This document shows positions 12,401 to 15,998 of a stretch of 21,748 nucleotides of DNA, piece after piece (within the stretch, counting starts at the first letter, position 1; every line of letters begins with the position of its first letter). Position numbers and translations under genes: made by a program. Source of the DNA: an uncultured Blautia sp. (GTDB lineage Bacteria; Bacillota; Clostridia; Lachnospirales; Lachnospiraceae). Where the stretch lies: contig URMH01000046.1 of NCBI GenBank assembly GCA_900549015.1, positions 1-21,748 of the forward strand, in the 5' to 3' direction. The notes below the pieces were generated by a model, which ran no database searches, had not been told where the DNA came from, and was given only the letters and a program-made list of their open reading frames with translations.

Positions 12401-12771
12401 AGACAAGCGGGGAAGATGGAATTGTAGATTTCGGAATCCTTCCAGATGGAACATACCAGTTAAAAGAAACAGAAGCACCAGAAGGATATGTATTGCCCGC
12501 AGGCCAGTGGAGGTTTACTGTAAACTCTAAGGCTATTCCGGGAGAACATATAACATTTACGCCTACAGGCGGTGCACAGCCTCCGGCTTTCCAGAAGGCG
12601 GAAGAGGGAGCTGTATACCAGTATCAGGTAATGAACCGCAAAGCAAGGCAGATGCCGTTTACAGGAGGAACAGGTATGCTTGATTATGCCGCGGGAGGAG
12701 GTGCACTTCTGGCATTGGCAGAGCTTGTAAACAGGCGTCGTAAAAAGAAAAACAAAGGGAACGTACAATAA
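1..12771 (+). CDS. Giant thioester/CnaB-repeat pilus tip adhesin (5' end missing)
   Basis: Cell-wall or pilus-anchored surface adhesin. The frame is open from base 1, so the ATG at 181 is not the start: it has no ribosome site, and the residues before it carry the thioester cysteine. The signal peptide and true start lie upstream of the window. The visible 4256 residues run as follows: the end of a thioester domain (codons 1 to about 147, Cys42 in YCIEP, Gln103 in AAQNLIW); a beta-rich linker domain (about codons 150-277); about 37 CnaB/SpaA-type domains (codons 278-4214); then MPFTG, a weak hydrophobic stretch and an RRRKKK tail. Most repeats keep the isopeptide signature: Lys in an I-x-K-x-D strand, Glu in an ETKAPxGY E-box, and Asn in a terminal T/V-x-N strand. 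It is followed 28 bases later by the backbone pilin and then a class C sortase, which points to a pilus tip or ancillary subunit. At over 4250 residues it is far larger than typical Gram-positive tip pilins. Family and role are confident; the ligand is unknown. Confidence 0.93.
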   Translation, partial: EYIYYKGHKVDVWFDNGNSAGFSGCPSYRWIFRASDNKILYCIEPFVNGIDKGNYKGGGNMANAYGAEKARYMQLCAYYGADYAWPNAGSDWSVKALYFMAAQNLIWKQMGAKHLQWYQYKADYHGHFHPGYAINISYYENQIINKINNHSKMPSLPANQRIDHDYANPDKVYSFTDKNGALGNGWQSSSYNVEGWWIKSLPAGVNKAWIEGNQLKFTLKKDASIDGKQITFPLEKWFSSRGSNQYYVSTNPRQQSLMYQGSIANIPYNWSVTVNPTGQVKIQKVDDTGKAVPGVSFRWGTDKNNLNHTTGKTGSDGTVTIRANAGMIYVQENEVPSHLIKDETVKSVQIQSGKTASLTFTNQRVTRNVSIRKIETSTEDPIAGAKFQYWNEERPDTKYTVTTDSKGEFISSVKFPVGSQVTMEEIEAAPGYELPPENERKQTITVSLNESDNKFTFKNTVKKLPVRLKKINERTGDPIHGGVTFNIGPNLKDPEMYEELTTGSDGTVTTKEYPHGTKLFYQEIKAPSGFQVDDTVYSVIVDASTSSEVQTVIVRNEEAPISFSIKKKGDDGRPLAGVQFRLEKKIGNNWYTMHSNLVTDKNGKLNIPGTYDRELIINGRLRLVEEETVPGYNLLEEPFVFKEEHLDSEEAHAEVTITNKKIPTRLVIKKKDKDTDLPLSGAEFEITDENGKRIQLLKTDSSGQAETEELMADTVYYIEEITAPYGYKKLEGREKLKLDSSNNFQLERVYENEAYYGQIKLHKKDQTGKNLKGIEFTIYKGYTPVETLITNEDGYAESKRLPATDSYRIVETYAPPQYVSSGLDYSFRFLETNDGIVEQRENWTMTFHKNTLTATFDVTNKEIFGKVTIKKVDSEDKTVKVKGAKFELRNRYTGELIDSGTTDESGSCTFENVPLVNPTVNSEQGYYYIEETSPGENHILPENTRKYFSLTVSRKELEVQFENPPFKGDIEITKVDKDDPSKKLEGAEFAIYRADNLDKVIYTAKTNGEGIARFDNLRYGDYVIKETKAPLYYRNDRVNGGNKEYWNEEIGGYCVTIKENGQVIPLTITNPRLQVRVKVIKYAEGKIATLGGAEFNLCKADGTVLETLVTSPVDGAVYSKNYYADELGEGAYLIETKAPAGYEPSTDKIFIKFDQNSENPILEIVKEVENRIKESEFKFQKVDEEGNGVDADFSIEVYNASRNIHWSDYYFDCWISTTKENTFADLSGFYNSFNNTLERHSENNLYDEYVLTFREVRADEWHQPVEGKLAELQYRLTSSGWTVKPYREGSLGPGVTFDYNTMTLTAVNKTIPVRLNVKKTDYHDNYLAGAVFRIIPVGQENKAVEVTSTGDANGVTVELPYAEEYIIREIQAPPGYFRERQDTTVKASQLSLISNETIWYYYGETSVGNNKQPEFTIKKIGSDQKPLGATFRITEVKNNMGLNQSITVSTQKEDGVVRVDLSPFSEFMNISYATGILKIEELSVEDSDYQMLAQPIYVEWETYRASWTFKTVVSGYDNPENVSFESKENVITITVPNKKKNYSFNMVKQGEPDDNERVWADIIISVNGSEYSKTISSDDLLNVDDIFSGLTDSNGYWIRIEEKDTTAGYEKVPVMGFRYYPDKKGLDKFQDANGPVSFEFDEQDSEKIIIKLTNTRSKMRLRFKKTNGSGTALAGAEFEITTQSPYFSKTYTTKGYPDGETVEFPYAQEIIVEEIKAPPGHIMGKQTKWTLTPNDFHSIDDINNSMYECDKLFTTPIVNESQYNLSIKKIDGDGQPANATFKIIGSGGVSGTWEVPTKEGAASLNFIVDDLLNRYPDWDRAELIITEIATDEGLLIQEGNLAKIIVDLYKIRSSYGSGYFQPSDYDGSSVWVDFDPRDMTTLEFTVRNEFIPVNLTLIKKEEGKENVYLAGAEFTITVHGGNSDGKQIKVETTGTSIGTTVKLPWAESYSVQETKAPEGYILDPTIYDYTLKDFQNQMDATGSILLAKNHSVTMTNTPITGKIQVKKVDEDNNKALAGAEFDIYKGSLNPGDTYENVQEPGYKKVGTITVDGSGIGVSAELSYGEYLLKETKAPSGYQITKEIYPIKVSRENETVYVQISNRKSEGTLNIVKVDEETSAPLAGAVFTVHRKDTNEQVGDRLVTGWDGKASMSLPYGEYYVKEVSFPSGYASASGKTYDFTLDGTHIEVTKNISNTKSKYALRLFKTDRETGEFLAGAVFGLYANDADPKTAEPIQKFTTNANGSAVVFLATGGHYDIYELQAPAGYQRLTEKFEVYVDDKVPTVEITVENTKQSLDIEIHKTDEADKPLAGAVFEIRNAKTGALVATTEPTGVTGKVTVQVPAGDYEYTVTEIQAPDGYVLDSTPRPVMINKGNQDGEIIYTAEPVELTNRQMKGNIKLVKVDGGSQKPLEGAVFGVYDNNDKLVDTLITNSKGEAMSKNLPNGRYTLKELTPPPGYEHSEMTYNAELTDTETLITITAENTSLKGGFTIRKADAQKSDKVLSGAVFRVYASYEEAANNGKYIAEKTTETNGLAVFENLSYGTYYVKETKAPEGYELNTRIFTVTVDGESAENLVLEVENHKKLEKGIFRVKKKDADTGIALKGAEFLVEGNSYSHTYPTGEDGTFETEELAPGTYTVTETKAPEGYRISKTPTRLVTVKAGDGIEASSPVVEYEFTNEKIQFPIRIVKTDDTSENKPLAGAVFELYRLNELGSHEGEALETLVTDINGEATSKMLPVGRYQVVEVNPPEGYKLSENPSQIVEITKDTPQETLEFTVIFRNSPELGSLKILKLALPNKEAEETQGNPLAGAEFEVTSASSGQTYKETTNSEGVAEFKNLPFGIYNVREVKVPAGYEDDSAYFGTVVIGKDAQQVVEITAYNYKKYGALSLKKTDCETGKLVAGATYGIYTKLADDGDIAPTSYLGKEYDLVTLPDQAYVTSKQLELGTYYVKEINSPPGYKRNPKVYEATLTDEIPVVQIDAEDEPYKGSVSIHKTDEHKNPLEGAVFALYTKEDYDKMQEELKPGEHAPDVPASYLTTDSQGNASKEDLVLGQTYVLIEFAAPAGYELQFEKQTFIPTAEKMHFTYQAVNKKKKELIIHKVNESGDPVSDVMFSVYRFGPDGRPETPDDGEAVAVLSPGITGDGIARMDISHLENGWYYVKETQGSEMGYEVSQEIITFEITDEKKEYEFTFVNYRPKGEIEIQKKDELGNPLPGAEFTLNIPGPDWYNGKNPNDLKEVAKFELDENGYGILKDIEASVYVIRETEAPAGYKPADDILVVMHRDGTEGIKNDRVYYYYHADIVNKPITGWISIQKQADLDDEPVTNMDLSNARFEIRDAKGELADTLITAKDGTAVSRELPVGIYTIKETQAPQGTILNEKEGTVSIDGTGENDIYTYTHVNQVVKGRLQIKKVDGDDSSQTLEGAEFDILKEDGTLVEHLVTGKDGIATSNYLPYGWYILRETKAPSGYALQIRDIRYLIQKEEQLLDIVVENMKSEDAEVLVVKYDKDNPTHYLKGAQFKLYGDKELSQQIGETFTTNDKGRIYFGKDLNLKRGKTYYLQETKAPDGYVLDETVHSFVLNPDEPQSIALYIANEMGKGYIRFDKTGDMLERMEEDDTYPNLKKLIWSEQTLMDAEIGIYAKTLVTLDGRTYQEGELLQRLKSGETSRALPLGTYQYKELSAPDGYILDENFHDIEVIENNVTEAEAALATLKNAHASVSLKLHKKFKDGNTPEKLEKVIFGVYTAYEIKENKVTIPAETLLGIIKINEKGQSIENHLKLPEGRYYVMELETADGYVLDGHKYPFTTGYQNEDRVIEISSAENPIVNEPVYGTIRVEKTGDMFTKVEKLVNQEGKYQVNRPVYGKGELKGAEFEIRAKDEVVVDGKTFKPGDVIDTLITGERDESIKLPLETYILVETKAPEGYILDNEPREVTILPNEEPVKPSVAVHTMENEKAVPEIALYKSFFGKTQEEAAELYKEVLFGVYAQEEIRGVTNEAVLKADELVGLIRIDETGKGILKEDTVLPFGKYYVKELETAEGYQVSEEEYSFEVTKDNVGTGSVLIPGIAEDTPVVNLPEGAEIPFAFRKIGEDGQPLEGAVFRLYTCKEEHDHSQEAGTEGSCWKEVYGLSPKTSGEDGIVDFGILPDGTYQLKETEAPEGYVLPAGQWRFTVNSKAIPGEHITFTPTGGAQPPAFQKAEEGAVYQYQVMNRKARQMPFTGGTGMLDYAAGGGALLALAELVNRRRKKKNKGNVQ
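7642..7937 (+). repeat. Exact 20-base direct repeat encoding the E-box
   Basis: The string gagacaaaagcgccggaagg occurs exactly at 7642-7661 and 7918-7937, 276 bases (92 codons) apart in the same frame. A one-mismatch copy lies at 11755-11774. The first 14 bases recur in the downstream pilin gene at 14108-14121. It encodes ETKAPE of the CnaB E-box. Most repeats have diverged at DNA level, so these identities mark either recent duplication or conversion, or strong codon preference. Confidence 0.7.
10795..12237 (+). repeat. Tandem duplication of a two-domain module (units 33-34 and 35-36)
   Basis: Units 33 and 35 both begin with an 'IRF/V-x-KTGDM' signature and share a 'LDGRTY/VDGKTF ... APxGYILD' core. 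Units 34 and 36 share 'FGVY', 'LLGIIKI/LVGLIRI' and 'YYV-x-ELETA-x-GY'. The order is therefore X-Y-X'-Y', with copies at about 10795-11493 and 11494-12237. The two copies have diverged in sequence and carry small insertions, so this is an old duplication. These larger domains lie next to the C-terminal unit and are absent elsewhere in the protein. Confidence 0.75.
12652..12768 (+). other. Sorting signal of the giant adhesin (MPFTG variant)
   Basis: The C-terminus reads MPFTG (12652-12666), then a short Ala/Gly/Leu-rich stretch and a basic RRRKKK tail, which is the standard three-part cell-wall sorting signal. Met replaces the usual Leu at the first position. The hydrophobic stretch is short and interrupted by Asp and Glu, so it is weaker than the one in the adjacent pilin. 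Sortase recognition is inferred. Confidence 0.8.
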
Positions 12772-12787
12772 CGTACGGGAGAATGAA

Positions 12788-12792
12788 AGGAG
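12788..12792 (+). promoter_or_regulatory. Ribosome binding site that sets the pilin start
   Basis: AGGAG at 12788-12792 is only 1 base before the ATG at 12794 but 7 bases before the in-frame ATG at 12800. Normal spacing therefore selects 12800, giving an N-terminus MKAFKK and dropping the extra MS. Confidence 0.85.
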
Positions 12793-12799
12793 AATGAGC

Positions 12800-14356
12800 A
12801 TGAAAGCATTTAAAAAAGTAAGTGCGTGGCTGCTTAGCCTGGGGATGGCTGTATCCCTGATGGCTGCTGTACCTGTAACGGCAGCCGAAAAACAAGAAAC
12901 AGGAAGTATTACAGTACATAAGTATGTAGTGGAAACTACGGAGGAGTATAATGCTCTGAAGAATAAAATAAACCGCACCAACGGTAATGAAATTGATTTT
13001 TCTCAGCATGACGATTTGAAAGACCTGAAACCTATGGAAGGTATCACGTTTAAGCTGGAAAAAGTGGTAGATAACGGAACAACTGAATTAGATCCAGGAA
13101 CTGCTGAGAAAGATGATAGCTTTGAAGAGCAGACACTGACGACTGATGAAAACGGAGAGCTTACTTTTGCAGATCTTCCGCTCGGTACTTACAGACTGTC
13201 AGAGCAGACAGACCCACGTGTGGAAAAAAAGATGGATACTGTCCTGATTTCTGTACCTACATATAATCAGGAACATAAAACAAATTCATCAAAACCGGAA
13301 TTCCTTTACAACATTCATGTGTATCCAAAGAACCTGATTCACCAGGACGGACCGGATATTCAAAAAGATGTTGTGACAGAAGGAAATGATGATGCCACAG
13401 TAGACCGCTACGCACCCTTTGAGTGGATTATCCTTTCCGAGATTCCAGAGGATATTAAAAGCGAAGAACAGAAACCTATAAAATATGTCATTACCGATAA
13501 GCTTGACCCGCGTCTTGACTTTGTAAGCGACGTGTCCCTGGAGTTCAGAACTGCAAACAAGCAGACAACGACTGCGATGACAAAAGACACGGATTATACA
13601 TTTTCAGCAACTGAATTATCAGGACCTGAATATGACGAATACAAACCAGGTAACCAGAGCAGCCTTACTTGGACGCTGACAGATACAGGTCGTGGTAAAT
13701 TAAAAGATTACGCAGGCGGACATGTTGTTGTTAAATTTGAAACAAAGCTAAATGAGAAGGCAGACCTTGGAGTTGCAATCCCGAACCAGGCAGGCCTTGA
13801 TTACGTGAACTGGAATAATCATGAGTATTTACCGAAATCTGATATTCCGGAAGTACACACTGGCGGTATTAAAATCAAGAAAGTAGATAAATCAAACCAT
13901 AATAAGGTGTTGGAAGGCGCTGAATTTATGATTTATCTCAAAGAAGAAGATGCAAAAGCAGGAGATACCAGCAAGGCAGTAAAGAGAGATAGAAAACCGT
14001 ATGTAGTGAAATCAGATAGTACAGGTATTGCATTCTTTGACGGTTTAAGCTATGGTAACGCGACAGGTCAGAAACCGGCAGAAGGTGAAACAGATTACTG
14101 GATTGTAGAGACAAAAGCGCCTACAGTAGGTGGCATTAAGTACAACCGTCTCCGCGAGCCATTTAAAGTAACCATATCTGCCACAAGCCATAATATGGCT
14201 CAGGAAGATATGTATGTTGTTTACAACGCAAAAGATAACTACGAGCTTCCGTTTACAGGTGGCGCAGGCCTTATCGTATTCCTGGGAGCAGGTGCAGTCC
14301 TTCTGATTGCAGCTTATGTAGTTTCCAAAGGTGGAAAGAGCAAAGCGGCAAAATAA
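12800..14356 (+). CDS. Major (backbone) pilin, LPFTG-anchored
   Basis: Shaft subunit of a sortase-built pilus, 518 residues from the start chosen by the ribosome site. A signal peptide covers about residues 1-29 (KK, then a hydrophobic stretch, ending VTAA-E). The N-terminal CnaB-like domain (about 30-165) includes the E-box YRLSEQTDP. The pilin motif VYPKN follows, with candidate cross-linking Lys177 (codon 13328-13330). The middle is a fimbrial isopeptide D2-like domain (about 185-350). A C-terminal SpaA domain (about 354-480) has IKIKKVDK, LEGAEF and the E-box YWIVETKAP. The protein ends LPFTGG, a hydrophobic helix and KGGKSKAAK. In known class C systems the sortase cleaves LPxTG between Thr and Gly and joins Thr to the YPK Lys of the next subunit. 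It sits between the giant tip protein and the sortase and is almost certainly cotranscribed with the tip gene. High confidence. Confidence 0.95.
   Translation: MKAFKKVSAWLLSLGMAVSLMAAVPVTAAEKQETGSITVHKYVVETTEEYNALKNKINRTNGNEIDFSQHDDLKDLKPMEGITFKLEKVVDNGTTELDPGTAEKDDSFEEQTLTTDENGELTFADLPLGTYRLSEQTDPRVEKKMDTVLISVPTYNQEHKTNSSKPEFLYNIHVYPKNLIHQDGPDIQKDVVTEGNDDATVDRYAPFEWIILSEIPEDIKSEEQKPIKYVITDKLDPRLDFVSDVSLEFRTANKQTTTAMTKDTDYTFSATELSGPEYDEYKPGNQSSLTWTLTDTGRGKLKDYAGGHVVVKFETKLNEKADLGVAIPNQAGLDYVNWNNHEYLPKSDIPEVHTGGIKIKKVDKSNHNKVLEGAEFMIYLKEEDAKAGDTSKAVKRDRKPYVVKSDSTGIAFFDGLSYGNATGQKPAEGETDYWIVETKAPTVGGIKYNRLREPFKVTISATSHNMAQEDMYVVYNAKDNYELPFTGGAGLIVFLGAGAVLLIAAYVVSKGGKSKAAK
14246..14353 (+). other. 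LPFTG sorting signal of the backbone pilin
   Basis: LPFTG at 14246-14260 is followed by a clean hydrophobic segment of about 20 residues and a lysine-rich tail. This is a canonical substrate for the class C sortase encoded 135 bases downstream. Confidence 0.92.
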
Positions 14357-14408
14357 AGAAGAATGAGTAAAACAGAAGTCTGCCATTTATGAAGAACCGG
14401 CAGAAACG

Positions 14409-14437
14409 AAGGAGGGGGAAGGTTTCCCCTTCCTTTT
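14409..14437 (+). terminator. Intercistronic hairpin, partial terminator/attenuator
   Basis: Arms aaggagggggaa (14409-14420) and ttccccttcctt (14424-14435) pair over 12 bases, with one G-U pair and a 3-base loop, followed by only two more T residues. The structure is very stable but the T-tract is short. It is best read as a leaky terminator, or as a 3' stabiliser of the pilin message that lowers sortase expression. It lies 52 bases after the pilin stop. It also argues against the in-frame upstream ATG at 14389 as the sortase start, because the hairpin would fall inside the coding region. Confidence 0.7.
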
Positions 14438-14490
14438 GTCCGGAAAGCATAAAATATATCGGGGCAGATATGGAAGACATGAGAGGCAGA

Positions 14491-15315
14491 ATGAACAAAA
14501 GAAAGATTTTAACATGGATCCTCCGGATTGCGGGGATTGCGGTTATCCTGTATCCGCTGACGCTGCGTGTCCTGTCCGGGCTGAACCAGTCGGAGGCGAT
14601 TGCAGGATATGAGGACAGCGCGGCATACTATAACCAGGAAATGGTTGCAGAAGAATGGGCAAAAGCAGAGGAATATAATAAAAGTTTAAGCGGAACGGAA
14701 GTGAGGGATCCCTTTGTTCCGGGAAGCGGCGTGGTGATCCCCGATAATTACATGGAAGTGCTGAATATTGACCGTGGAATTATGGGAACGCTTGATATTC
14801 CCTGTGTAGATATCAACCTGCCTATTTACCATACTGTGGACGCGGAGGTGCTGGAAAAGGGCGTAGGCCATCTCCAGGAGACGGCGCTTCCCATTGGAGG
14901 GGAAAATAACCACACGGTTTTGAGCACCCACAGAGGGCTTCCGGAAGCAAAGCTGTTTACAAATCTTGACAAAATGGAAATAGGAGATGAATTTTATATC
15001 CACATTTTTGACAGGACTCTGGCATATAAGGTAGACCAGATCAAAGTAGTGGAGCCGGACAATACCACATATCTGAAACCGGAAGAAGGCAAAGATTATG
15101 TGACGCTTCTTACCTGTACGCCGTATGGCATTAACAGCCATCGTCTTTTAGTGCGGGGAGTACGGACAGAGTACATAGAAGAGGCGGCGGAACAGACGCC
15201 TGTTAAGGTAATACGGTGGGAAGGTTACCTGGCTGCGGCAGCCGGGGCGCTGACTCTGATACTGATTATCCGGGCATACAGAAGAAGGAAAAAGAACAGG
15301 AGGAAGACAGAATGA
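14491..15315 (+). CDS. Class C (pilus-specific) sortase
   Basis: Membrane transpeptidase that polymerises the backbone pilin. With the start at 14491 it has 274 residues: an N-terminal membrane helix (about residues 6-24), a DPF lid motif (Asp73-Phe75, typical of class C sortases, covering the active site), catalytic His147 in LSTHRG, Cys209 in LLTCTPYG, Arg218 in SHRLLVRG, and a C-terminal membrane helix with an RRRKKNRR tail. The frame extends upstream to an ATG at 14389, with others at 14470 and 14479. The 14491 start is preferred for its modest gagagg site, family-like N-terminus (KR then hydrophobic), and position after the hairpin; 14470 or 14479 cannot be excluded. GC is visibly higher than in the pilin genes. 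It follows both pilin genes, and its stop overlaps the start of a lipoprotein gene. Confidence 0.94.
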   Translation: MNKRKILTWILRIAGIAVILYPLTLRVLSGLNQSEAIAGYEDSAAYYNQEMVAEEWAKAEEYNKSLSGTEVRDPFVPGSGVVIPDNYMEVLNIDRGIMGTLDIPCVDINLPIYHTVDAEVLEKGVGHLQETALPIGGENNHTVLSTHRGLPEAKLFTNLDKMEIGDEFYIHIFDRTLAYKVDQIKVVEPDNTTYLKPEEGKDYVTLLTCTPYGINSHRLLVRGVRTEYIEEAAEQTPVKVIRWEGYLAAAAGALTLILIIRAYRRRKKNRRKTE

Positions 15316-15848
15316 ACAAAAAACGGACAGTCGTTTCAGGACTTCTTATCATGCTTGCATTTGCAGGCTGCGGCGGAAAAGGCTCAGGGGAGCCGAAGGA
15401 AACCACCCCGAAAGCCATGACAGAGGATTATCTTTCCTATATGAAAGAAGGGGAGTATGAAAAGGCAGCTGCTCTGGTCGGGGCAGAGTTTGATCCGGAC
15501 AGCTACGAAAACAGTGCAGATCTCCAGAAAAACGCCATGAAAGCAGCCTATGGAGAAATGGAATACGAAATCGGAAAAGAACAGGTGGAAGAGGGGAAGG
15601 CAACGGTTACGGTGCAGATAACAAACGCCAACTATCTTTCCGTCATGGATGATGCGATTTTCGAGACAATGAAAAAACAGGAAGACGACGCGTATACGGA
15701 AAAGCTTTTCAAAGAAAAGCTGGAACAAGCAGAGCCCATAGAAGCAGAAGTTCTGGTAAATTACCGGAAGGAAGACGGGAAATGGGTATTTGATGGAAGC
15801 AATTCTCAGCTCCAGGCAGCTATGCTGGGATATTTGTCAGCAGAATAA
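15312..15848 (+). CDS. Small lipoprotein translationally coupled to the pilus sortase
   Basis: 178-residue predicted lipoprotein. The start at 15312 forms an ATGA overlap with the sortase stop and has AGGAGG at 15298-15303, 8 bases upstream; this outweighs the in-frame ATG at 15216, which lies inside the sortase. The N-terminus is a lipoprotein signal: NKKR, a hydrophobic core, and a lipobox ending AFAGC (Cys20; Phe at -3 is less usual). The mature part is acidic and Lys/Glu-rich and begins with a Gly-Lys-Ser linker, then a region of repeated 'EGEYEKAA ... YGEMEYEI ... EEGKATVTVQITN' character. That resembles small lipoproteins with DUF4878/DUF5105-like (NTF2-like) folds, but I do not recognise it firmly. 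Coupling to the sortase suggests an accessory role in pilus assembly or surface sensing; this is inference. Confidence 0.85.
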   Translation: MNKKRTVVSGLLIMLAFAGCGGKGSGEPKETTPKAMTEDYLSYMKEGEYEKAAALVGAEFDPDSYENSADLQKNAMKAAYGEMEYEIGKEQVEEGKATVTVQITNANYLSVMDDAIFETMKKQEDDAYTEKLFKEKLEQAEPIEAEVLVNYRKEDGKWVFDGSNSQLQAAMLGYLSAE

Positions 15849-15891
15849 TAAAAGAGAAAACAGGAAGCATCATTAAAAGTAGCCAAAGCTA

Positions 15892-15920
15892 TTGATTTTA
15901 TATCTGCGACCGTGTATTAT
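15892..15920 (+). promoter_or_regulatory. Predicted promoter for the GH95 gene
   Basis: A -35 TTGATT (15892-15897) and -10 TATTAT (15915-15920) are separated by 17 bases, matching the sigma-70/SigA consensus at 9 of 12 positions. The predicted start is near 15927, leaving a 5' leader of about 70 bases. A second -10-like TATAAT at 15970-15975 lacks a good -35. No terminator is seen between the lipoprotein and this promoter, so readthrough from the pilus operon is possible. Confidence 0.65.
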
Positions 15921-15930
15921 ATTTTACAGT

Positions 15931-15962
15931 CACATACAATTTACAGCTTAGGTTTGTATGTG
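15931..15962 (+). promoter_or_regulatory. Operator-like palindrome ahead of the GH95 gene
   Basis: Perfect 9-base inverted repeat, CACATACAA (15931-15939) and TTGTATGTG (15954-15962), separated by 14 bases, so half-site centres are 23 bases apart. It lies just downstream of the predicted transcription start. A direct repeat TTTACAG occurs at 15923-15929 and 15940-15946. The layout suits a dimeric repressor acting as a roadblock. It could instead be an mRNA stem-loop, but it lacks a terminator T-tract. Confidence 0.55.
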
Positions 15963-15998
15963 AAATATATATAATTCTGCGTATACGGAGGAAAAAGA

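Larger units (their letters stand above)
832..12642 (+). repeat. About 37 tandem CnaB/SpaA-type isopeptide domains
   Basis: Manual segmentation at each 'I-x-K-x-D ... LxGAxF ... YxxxETxAPxGY ... x-N-x' cycle gives about 37 divergent protein repeats averaging about 106 residues. CnaB/SpaA domains usually carry a self-formed Lys-Asn isopeptide bond catalysed by a buried Glu, which makes rigid, protease-resistant rods. Most units here keep Lys, Glu and Asn. Some E-boxes are degenerate (no APxGY in units 7, 10, 12, 13, 15 and 28), and unit 26 ends in AEDEP, with Asp where the others have Asn. Units 1-16 are variable; units 17-32 are the most canonical; units 33-36 form a duplicated pair of larger domains. 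Boundaries may be off by several residues, and the count by one or two. Confidence 0.85.

Noticed and set aside
832..12642. CRISPR array or satellite-like repeats
   Set aside because: The periodicity is at protein level (CnaB domains of uneven length), without identical repeats and regular spacers.
181..12771. ATG at 181 as the true start of the giant gene
   Set aside because: The same frame is open back to base 1, there is no ribosome site before 181, and the upstream residues contain the conserved YCIEP thioester motif.
12759..12777. Direct repeat aacgtac around the end of the giant gene
   Set aside because: Seven bases only, with no other sign of an attachment or insertion site.
14363..14392. 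Short frame encoding a 9-residue peptide (MSKTEVCHL) just before the pilin-sortase hairpin, possible leader peptide
   Set aside because: Weak ribosome site, no run of regulatory codons, and no visible competing RNA fold; most likely chance.
14389..14490. N-terminal extension of the sortase from the ATG at 14389
   Set aside because: No ribosome site, the segment spans a stable hairpin, and it would place an atypical basic region before the membrane helix normally near the N-terminus.
15216..15311. Upstream in-frame ATG for the lipoprotein
   Set aside because: It lies inside the sortase and would bury the lipoprotein signal; the ATG at 15312 has an ideal ribosome site.
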